Shown here piece after piece: positions 57,833-64,000 of a stretch of DNA of 64,000 nt. The position numbers and the translations under genes were made by a program. Numbering within the stretch: position 1 is the stretch's first letter; each line of letters begins with the position of its first letter. Below the pieces are notes generated by a model that worked only from the letters and a program-made list of their open reading frames with translations, made no database searches and had not been told where the DNA came from. The stretch covers positions 372,001 through 436,000 of the forward strand of contig NZ_CP059732.1 of assembly GCF_014117325.1 (NCBI RefSeq), read 5' to 3'. The stretch is from Spirosoma foliorum (lineage in GTDB: Bacteria > Bacteroidota > Bacteroidia > Cytophagales > Spirosomataceae).

Positions 57833-60250
57833 ATGCATCAAATTGCTCTACGTTTTTTCCTTCTTCTATTTTTTCTTTTCCCAACGATAACTTTTTCTCA
57901 GTCGAGTAAATCAGAACATTCGGTTTGGCTTCGGGGTGCTTTTGTTGATGAAGAAACTAAGCCCGTGCCTTTTGCTTCGGTCGCCTTGTATCAGGGTTCG
58001 GTGTTGGTGACCGGCGTTGTTTCGGATGATGCCGGCAAGTTTGAATTACAGGCCAAACCAGGAAACTATTCTCTGAAAATAACGGCCCTATCATACCAGG
58101 ATAAAACCATTTCCGACATTCACTTGGTGGATAAGGCGATGCAGTTGGGCACGTCGGTACTTAAACCCAGCTCTAAAAAACTGGATGAAGTAGTTGTGAA
58201 GGGCGAAAAAAGTCAGATGGAGTTATCCCTCGACAAACGAATTTTCAACGTCGGCAAAGACTTAGCTAATGCGGGCGGTACGGCGTCGGACATTCTGAAA
58301 AACATACCGTCAGTAGCGGTAGATGGCGATGGAAATGTCAGTTTGCGTGGTAGCAATAGCGTTCGAATTCTGATTGATGGAAAGCCATCGGGCCTCGTGA
58401 GCCTTAAAGGGGGAGCTGGGTTACAGCAGTTGCAGGGGAGTATGGTTGAGCGGATTGAAGTCATTACGAACCCGTCGGCCCGCTACGAAGCGGAGGGTAT
58501 GGGTGGTATCATTAATATCGTTCTAAAAAAAGAGCGGAAGGAGGGATTCAACGGCTCCTTCGACATCATTACGGGTAATCCTGCCAATTTTGGGGCTGCC
58601 GCTAACGTGAACTACCGCCGAAAAAACCTGAACTTCTTCATTAATTATACGGCTTCTTACCGCAATACGCCCGGCCGGAGTTCGCTTTACCAGGAACTCT
58701 ACAGCAACGATACAACCTTTGCTTACCGACAAAATTCAACCTACAAACTAAAAGGGCAAAACAACAATGCCCGCGCTGGTATCGACTATTTTTTCAATCC
58801 AAAAAGTATTTTGACGGCTTCCTACACCTGGCGACTAAGCAAAGGGAAGCGCTTTTCGGATATCCAGTATCTGGACTATATTCCGAATACCAGCACATTG
58901 CAAACGATTACCAACCGAACGCAGGATGAAACCGAAACGGAGCCTAATTCGGAATACGTGGTAAGTTATAAAAAGACCTTTGCCCGCGAAGGCCACGAAC
59001 TCACTGCTGATGTCCGCTATCTGGACAACTGGGAAAAATCGGATCAGTATTTTGCCCAGCAAACAGTTTTGCCCGATGGTACACCTTCGAGCATTCCTAG
59101 TTCCTTGCAGCGCGCGATTAACGACGAAACCGAAAAACAATTTTTGGTGCAGGTTGATTATGTACGGCCATTTAAGAAAGATGGTAAGCTGGAGGGTGGG
59201 TTTCGCAGTAGCACGCGGCATATGACCAACGATTACACCGTTATTCAGCAAAACGCCGATGGCAGCTGGTTTCAGCTTCCTAACCTGACCAATGATTTTT
59301 TGTATGATGAAAAGATTAACGCGCTCTACGGAATTGTGGGAAATAAGGTTCGGAAGTTTTCCTATCAGCTTGGCTTACGAGCCGAGTGGACCGCTGTAAC
59401 AACGACGTTGAAACAAACTAATGACGTTAACCCTCGTAGTTATGCAAACCTGTTTCCGAGTGTACACGCTACCTACGATCTGCCGAATCAGCATGCCTTA
59501 CAAGTTAGCTACAGCCGTCGGGTACGTCGCCCACAATACAACGATTTGAGCCCATTTATGACGTTTAGCGACAGTCGTAACTTTTTCAGCGGTAATCCGG
59601 ACCTAAACCCCGAATTCACCGATGCCTTTGAGATTGGTCATATTAAATATGTGGAGAAAGGGTCGATTAGTTCGTCGGTTTATTATCGGTACACCACAGG
59701 GAAAATTATCCGGATTCGTCGGGTAAATGACCAGGGTTTTTCGACAACCCGCCCCGAAAACCTCGCTACGGAACACTCGTACGGAGCCGAATTTGCGGGT
59801 TCGTATGCGCTCTATAAATGGTGGAAACTCGATGGAAGCGTCAACTTCTTCAGGGCTATTACAAACGGGGGTAATCTGGACGCCAGCTACCAGAGTGATA
59901 CCTATAGTTGGTTTACCCGCATGACTTCCCGATTTACGATCTGGCGAAATACGGATTTCCAGATGCGGGGTAATTACGAAGCGCCACAGAAAACACCGCA
60001 AGGCACACGGCAGGCGATTGCTACGCTGGACTTGTCGATCAGCAAGGATATTCTCAGGAATAACGGCACGCTGGTTCTTAACGTACTGGACGTATTTAAT
60101 TCCCGTCGGTATCGTTCGATTACCGAGGGGGCTAACTTTTATACCGAAAGTAATTCACAGGGACGATTGCGCCAGATCAATCTGACATTCAACTACCGGC
60201 TGCATCAGGCCAAAAAGAAAATGAAAGAACCTGGTGAAGGTGAGTTTTAA
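57833..60250 (+). CDS. TonB-dependent outer-membrane receptor (outer membrane beta-barrel family 3)
   Basis: An 805-aa receptor. After a signal peptide (MHQIALRFFLLLFFLFPTITFSQ) there is a carboxypeptidase-regulatory-like N-domain (VWLRGAFVDEETKPVPFASVALYQG), a plug with LDEVVVKGEKSQMELSLDKRIFNVGKDLANAGGTASDILKNIPSVAVDGDGNVSLRGSNSVRILIDGKPSG (about 115-190) and a barrel ending INLTFNYRL. The DGDGNVSLRGS plug pattern matches the outer-membrane beta-barrel family. No SusD partner is adjacent, so the substrate is not clear. Confidence 0.9.
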   Translation: MHQIALRFFLLLFFLFPTITFSQSSKSEHSVWLRGAFVDEETKPVPFASVALYQGSVLVTGVVSDDAGKFELQAKPGNYSLKITALSYQDKTISDIHLVDKAMQLGTSVLKPSSKKLDEVVVKGEKSQMELSLDKRIFNVGKDLANAGGTASDILKNIPSVAVDGDGNVSLRGSNSVRILIDGKPSGLVSLKGGAGLQQLQGSMVERIEVITNPSARYEAEGMGGIINIVLKKERKEGFNGSFDIITGNPANFGAAANVNYRRKNLNFFINYTASYRNTPGRSSLYQELYSNDTTFAYRQNSTYKLKGQNNNARAGIDYFFNPKSILTASYTWRLSKGKRFSDIQYLDYIPNTSTLQTITNRTQDETETEPNSEYVVSYKKTFAREGHELTADVRYLDNWEKSDQYFAQQTVLPDGTPSSIPSSLQRAINDETEKQFLVQVDYVRPFKKDGKLEGGFRSSTRHMTNDYTVIQQNADGSWFQLPNLTNDFLYDEKINALYGIVGNKVRKFSYQLGLRAEWTAVTTTLKQTNDVNPRSYANLFPSVHATYDLPNQHALQVSYSRRVRRPQYNDLSPFMTFSDSRNFFSGNPDLNPEFTDAFEIGHIKYVEKGSISSSVYYRYTTGKIIRIRRVNDQGFSTTRPENLATEHSYGAEFAGSYALYKWWKLDGSVNFFRAITNGGNLDASYQSDTYSWFTRMTSRFTIWRNTDFQMRGNYEAPQKTPQGTRQAIATLDLSISKDILRNNGTLVLNVLDVFNSRRYRSITEGANFYTESNSQGRLRQINLTFNYRLHQAKKKMKEPGEGEF

Positions 60251-60397
60251 AGTGGGACGGTTCGGCGTTTTGAGAAACTACTAGGTGCGGTTTAATAACT
60301 TTTCGTTAACTCTAGGGTAATTTTTTCGAATTTTGCGTTTTAAAAGAATGGTTGCCTTTGAGGCAACTGCACCAAATTAGATCAAAATCAAAAAATT

Positions 60398-60841
60398 ATG
60401 TCAATGAAAAGTGTTGCATTTACCCTTCTTCTTTTTTCCAGTTTATTAACTGTTGCCACAAATAGTTTTGCCCAGAGTAAAGACCAAGCTGCTGTTGCCC
60501 AGGCGGTTGAAGCGCTTCGTTTACAGATGATCTCTCCAGATAAAGCTAAACTGGAAGCACTTGCTGCTGATGACCTAAGTTATGGGCACTCGAACGGTAA
60601 AATCGAAGCTAAAACTGCATTTGTCGAAGCGTTTACAAGTGGTACATCCGATTTCGTAAGTATCGAACTTACCGATCAAACAGTAACGGTAGTCGATAAC
60701 ACGGCTCTTGTGCGCCATAAATTGATGGGCGAAACGCTCGATGGTGGTAAACCAGGACAGGCAAAATTGAGCGTGCTCCAGGTGTGGATTAAGCAGAAAG
60801 GAACCTGGAAATTGTTGGCCCGACAAGCAGTAAAAATCTAA
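60398..60841 (+). CDS. Exported NTF2-like (DUF4440-type) protein
   Basis: A 147-aa protein with a signal peptide (MSMKSVAFTLLLFSSLLTVATNSFAQ) and an NTF2-like domain: LRLQMISPDKAKLEALAADDLSYGHSNGKIEAKTAFVEAFTSG and VLQVWIKQKGTWKLLARQAVKI. DLSYGHSNGK is characteristic of DUF4440-type members. The function is unknown. It is followed by a hairpin terminator. Confidence 0.8.
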   Translation: MSMKSVAFTLLLFSSLLTVATNSFAQSKDQAAVAQAVEALRLQMISPDKAKLEALAADDLSYGHSNGKIEAKTAFVEAFTSGTSDFVSIELTDQTVTVVDNTALVRHKLMGETLDGGKPGQAKLSVLQVWIKQKGTWKLLARQAVKI

Positions 60842-60862
60842 TTTAACTTGCTGGTAAACAAA

Positions 60863-60892
60863 ATAAGCCCATCAGATGTCTGATGGGCTTAT
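60863..60892 (+). terminator. Terminator after the NTF2-like gene
   Basis: Stem ATAAGCCCATCAGA (60863-60876) with 60879-60892, 2-base loop. Strong, though no long T tract follows. Confidence 0.7.
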
Positions 60893-61013
60893 CCGATAAC
60901 AAACCTATGATAAAACGTATTGTACAAAAGAAGTGCGTTTTATTAGTCAAACTCTCCTGAACTCACCTGCCTGATTTTCAAATAGCTATAGTTTAGTGAG
61001 ATTAAGTGTTTTT

Positions 61014-61069
61014 ATACAGCGCACAAAAAAGGTGGCCAATTATTGGCCACCTTTTTTTGTGCGCTGTAT
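61014..61069. terminator. Long bidirectional hairpin between convergent genes
   Basis: Arms 61014-61040 and 61042-61069 pair over 27 bases (one A/T length difference), single-base loop. It holds A6 and T7 tracts and lies before the GH105 stop (61104). Confidence 0.8.
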
Positions 61070-61103
61070 TTACGCTACGATACCCGTTTTCATAAATCGC
61101 TAT

Positions 61104-62492
61104 TTATTTTTTCTGAGTCAATTGCAGCGAACTATCGTTGATCTCAAAGGTGTGCTTTTTGATCATGTTTATCACTTCGGACCCGGCTAATAGCGCAGGG
61201 CCATATCCATGCGCTGCGTAAGGGTTGATAGGCCGATGGTAGTAGAACGCTGGATCGAATCCCATACCAGTTCCTACGCAAACGCCTTCAACCTGACCCG
61301 CTTGTGTAACTTTGGTAGCAACTGCATTCCAGCCCAGTAATGTTGCTGGAGCGTAAGCCAGGGGATCGAGCCAACCCCGGTTAATTGCCCGGGCAAAACA
61401 GTAAACGTAAATGGCCGTAGCTGATGTTTCCAGATACGAATCGTTCCGGTCGAGCAACTGGTGCCAAAATCCTGATCCTGATTGTTGAGCGGCTAACCCT
61501 TTGGCATGTGCTTTTAATAAGTCAAGAATGGCTGGCCGACCAGGATGATTTTCGGGAAGAACATCCAGTAACTCCACCGCCGTCAAAATGCCCCATCCAT
61601 TCGCACGTCCCCAGTGAAACTCGGGGTGCACAGCCATGCCCTCTACCCAACCATGCATATACAAACCTTTTTGCGGATTGAACATGCGTTTGGCGAATTG
61701 CGTAACCTGCTTTACGGCTTCGTCGTAATACTTTTTGTCGCCGGTTAGTTTGCCCATTTGTGCCAGCGCCGGGACGCTCATAAACAAATCATCGAGCCAA
61801 AGGGTGTTGGGCTGCGGACGATTACGGGCCAAAGTGCCATCGGTCAGGCGGAACTCTTTCGTTTGTATGTAATTGATGTAGTTGTCAATTAAGGGGCGCA
61901 TGTCGGCCTTAACTGCTCCCGTCCGACTCGCTTTAATCATGGCTGCGCACATAGCACCAGCATCATCCAGCGCATGAGGGGCCAGTACCGATCGCATTGG
62001 CGTATTTGCTTTAGGATCGGCCGTTACCTGATTTCGGAAATAAGGAACCTGTTCCGTTATAAACTGAAGCCGTTTATGGGTGTAATCGGCATAACGAGGG
62101 TCGCCAGTAGCTTCACTTGCCTGTAACATGGCGGCATAGGTGACACCCCATTCATAGCTAATTAGCCGGAAGTCGCCCGGTTTGAAAATAGCATTTGGGT
62201 TGAATGGTCCGCCTGTAGGAATGTCTTTTTTCGTCTCTTTATCAATGAGCTGGGTCGGAGTATTTGCGTCCAGATAGGTATAGATTCGGCGTAATACCCC
62301 TGTTACCTCGTCAATTTTAGGTTGCCCATAGGGAACTGGATAATCAGGTTGCAGTAAGTGCAGCGGAGTGGTTGAATCGTTGGCTTTAGGAGCACCTTGT
62401 TGGGCATAAAGGGGGGTGCCGACAGTTACCCCAATCAGTAACAGCCCTAGACTTCGGCTAGTAAAAGAGACAATTGGACTGAAAACAGACAT
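61104..62492 (-). CDS. Glycoside hydrolase family 105/88, unsaturated rhamnogalacturonyl hydrolase-like
   Basis: A 462-aa exported enzyme with a signal peptide (MSVFSPIVSFTSRSLGLLLIGVTVGTPLYA) and an alpha/alpha-barrel. Key blocks are LISYEWGVTYAAMLQASEATGDPRYADY, APHALDDAGAM (candidate catalytic Asp, 173-181), WLDDLFM (232-238), and WGRANGWG (294-301), the GH105 signature. It releases the unsaturated galacturonic acid from rhamnogalacturonan oligosaccharides after lyase cleavage. It is compatible with growth on pectin, whose rhamnose route yields lactate. Confidence 0.9.
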   Translation of the reverse strand: MSVFSPIVSFTSRSLGLLLIGVTVGTPLYAQQGAPKANDSTTPLHLLQPDYPVPYGQPKIDEVTGVLRRIYTYLDANTPTQLIDKETKKDIPTGGPFNPNAIFKPGDFRLISYEWGVTYAAMLQASEATGDPRYADYTHKRLQFITEQVPYFRNQVTADPKANTPMRSVLAPHALDDAGAMCAAMIKASRTGAVKADMRPLIDNYINYIQTKEFRLTDGTLARNRPQPNTLWLDDLFMSVPALAQMGKLTGDKKYYDEAVKQVTQFAKRMFNPQKGLYMHGWVEGMAVHPEFHWGRANGWGILTAVELLDVLPENHPGRPAILDLLKAHAKGLAAQQSGSGFWHQLLDRNDSYLETSATAIYVYCFARAINRGWLDPLAYAPATLLGWNAVATKVTQAGQVEGVCVGTGMGFDPAFYYHRPINPYAAHGYGPALLAGSEVINMIKKHTFEINDSSLQLTQKK

Positions 62493-63242
62493 AAAACAGG
62501 TTTGGAATTTGGTTAGTGAGCAACGGTGTCACTCTATAAATAGACATATTTAGTAGCTGAATACCCCAAATATTACAAATCTTTGCTTGTTTTCTATCAG
62601 GCTCTCCCCTGCGTGAGTTTATTCTTGCAGGCCTTATTGCCTGTTAATGCGCCAAGGAGTTAAATCGGTCGATAGGTTTAGCCGAAAAATAGAGTTAAGA
62701 GCAATCTTAGCGACCCTAGTGATGAATATAACGGCCTTTACGTAAGGTCATTACAAAATTTCAATAAAGTGCTGGAGCTTATCAAAACTGAATATATATC
62801 AGGCCTTTATCGAATAAAAAGCTGATTAAATAGGGGTGGTTTACCCGATATTTATGAGCGAAAATTTATCGACTATACGTACTCAAGTATAAATAGCTTA
62901 AGTTATTTTGAAAAGGCGTTTTTGTCCTGCTGAGGAAGGAAGCATCTTCGGGTGAGGCTATTTATCCGGCTACCAAAGATGCTTCCTTCCTCAGCAGGAC
63001 AAAAAATAATCTACTGTATTTTAGTCGACCTACTTGTACCGAAATAGAACAGATTATATACTGGAACTTGTCGAAGAGGAAATTAAGCAACTACTGTAAA
63101 AAAGACTTGTAAACTGCTTAGCAATGAGCGCTCTATTTTCTGGCTCATGGTAAAAAAGTGACCGAAAAATAGCGCACAAGTTTGTCTCCAAAAAGCGATT
63201 AAAGAGAGATAGGTTTCTGGAAATGCAATTTGTAAAAGGTAT
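62493..63242. other. Intergenic region of about 750 bases
   Basis: No convincing gene. It contains a perfect 30-base inverted repeat (62919-63005). An ORF-like reading at 62647 (32 aa) and a minus reading from 63286 are not convincing. AT-rich, with the promoter of the GH105 gene presumably near 62500-62560, not located. Confidence 0.45.
62919..63005. repeat. 30-bp perfect inverted repeat, AT-rich flanks
   Basis: Arms 62919-62948 and 62976-63005 pair perfectly; loop 27 bases. T5/A5 ends. No gene stops nearby except about 240 bases away (the 70-aa gene on the minus strand, stop at 63243). Confidence 0.8.
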
Positions 63243-63455
63243 TTAGGGTAACGAACTGAAGTGCCGATTGAAAAATCGAATGCCAAAATAAACGTAAACG
63301 AGCAAAGCGGCAGTTTTTAAAAATCCTTCGATAGAGTTGACGCTGTAAATTCCGCTGGTGTAAGCTTGTATCCAGTCAAACAAGACAATAAAAAAGCCGA
63401 TAAACGCAGTTATTGCTCCTATTATAACTAGCACTATCAGTAATTTCTTATCCAT
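63243..63455 (-). CDS. Small membrane protein, 70 aa
   Basis: No family recognised. It starts MDKKLLIVLVIIGAITAFIGFFIVLFDW (one helix), has a loop IQAYTSGIYSVNSIEG and a second helix (TAALLVYVYFGIRFF) with a short polar end. ATG at 63455. The gene is monocistronic, divergent from dtd. The composition and length fit a real small membrane protein; no function. Confidence 0.6.
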   Translation of the reverse strand: MDKKLLIVLVIIGAITAFIGFFIVLFDWIQAYTSGIYSVNSIEGFLKTAALLVYVYFGIRFFNRHFSSLP

Positions 63456-63753
63456 TTTTGAATCTGCCGAAGAGAGGTGATATGGTGTATGACACTTACC
63501 TCATCAAGAAGTTTAATTTCCATCCTGATAATTTATTTAATCATATAAATAGATTAAATAAAATGAAATGGAAATCGTGTGGTTTTAGGTTGAGGGCGCA
63601 AGATAAGGAGATTTTAATGAATTAATTACTTTCGACAATCACTAAATAATTTTATAAGCTTTCGCTAACTTATGCTCACTCACCCCAAAAAGAACCAGGC
63701 TATATCCTGCTATTTTCTTGTAAATTGCTCTCGCAAGTTTTTTGAAATTTTAT

Positions 63754-64000
63754 ATGATTGCTGTTATACAACGTGTTTCAAACGCATCGGTTTCTATTGA
63801 TAATCAGATTAAAGGACAAATTGAAACCGGTTTTTTAATTTTATTGGGTATAACTCATACCGACTCTAGCGAAGATGTAGAATGGCTTAGTCGAAAAATA
63901 ATTGGTATGCGAATCTTTAGTGATAATGATGGGAAAATGAACCTTGATTTAATGGCTGTTAATGGTAATATATTACTGATCAGCCAGTTTACACTTCATG
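63754..64000 (+). CDS. dtd: D-aminoacyl-tRNA deacylase (5' part; window ends inside)
   Basis: Starts at ATG 63754 with MIAVIQRVSNASVSID, the DTD family opening, then GQIETGFLILLGITHTDSSEDVEWLSRKIIGMRIFSDNDGKMNLDL. It removes D-amino acids from mischarged tRNAs. The catalytic GPxxP region and SQFTLH... continuation begins at the window edge (ISQFTLH). A TACTTTCG -7-like box is at 63627-63634. Only about 82 codons are present. Confidence 0.92.
   Translation, partial: MIAVIQRVSNASVSIDNQIKGQIETGFLILLGITHTDSSEDVEWLSRKIIGMRIFSDNDGKMNLDLMAVNGNILLISQFTLH

Noticed and set aside
63083..63286. 67-aa minus-strand reading next to the 70-aa membrane gene
   Set aside because: It overlaps the 70-aa gene in another frame and looks like a chance reading.

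Overview
The window looks like chromosome from a Cytophagales bacterium (phylum Bacteroidota), most like Spirosoma or a close relative. The evidence is the type IX secretion PorP/SprF protein beside an OmpA/PD40 protein, a bacteroidete-type serine palmitoyltransferase, an Hc1-like histone H1, a SusC-type outer-membrane receptor, class-typical -7 boxes (TAnnTTTG), and few Shine-Dalgarno sequences. The species call is inference from gene content. No tRNA, rRNA, CRISPR array, transposase or integrase was seen.

Layout. 1-2.4 kb: type IX secretion pair (OmpA/PD40 protein, cut by the window edge, and PorP/SprF). 2.5-11.7 kb: AAA ATPase, a 54-aa protein, biotin carboxylase, a serine palmitoyltransferase with an apparent frameshift, histone-like protein, MaoC hydratase, acyltransferase, FabG, a 37-aa membrane protein and a lipid kinase. 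11.7-15.2 kb: argG and argC with a glycosyltransferase between them. 15.3-19.1 kb: GNAT enzyme and a sugar-acid set (FGGY kinase, lactonase-like amidohydrolase, FAH-family hydrolase). 19.2-23.9 kb: toxin-antitoxin pair, unknown protein, sufB without sufCDS, lipoprotein, DoxX, two very acidic small proteins. 24-30.4 kb: hydrolase, a GbsR-DCC-membrane operon with a clear operator, M23 peptidase, kelch lipoprotein, POT transporter.

30.4-41.3 kb is the most accessory part: long intergenic stretches with hairpins, small unknown proteins, an orphan ECF sigma factor, a 1405-aa surface protein (propeller, CSLREA, right-handed beta-helix, Ig-like repeats) next to a tail-collar protein, and two proteins I cannot place. 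41.4-43.5 kb: membrane protein, histidine kinase and response regulator, overlapping. 43.6-53 kb: glycosyltransferase with an upstream 57-aa ORF, mnmE, MpaB-like oxygenase, peptidases, RidA. 53-57.6 kb: GntR regulator divergent from lutABC (lactate oxidation). 57.8-64 kb: TonB-dependent receptor, NTF2-like protein, GH105 hydrolase, small membrane protein and the start of dtd.

The strongest non-coding signal is a set of long intergenic palindromes. Their arms differ, but several share a loop core, GCTGRCGCAA, and two share a longer bipartite core. One pair brackets a small membrane-protein gene. The GH105 enzyme, the lut operon and the sugar-acid genes are consistent with growth on plant polysaccharide deoxysugars that yield lactate; that link is inference.
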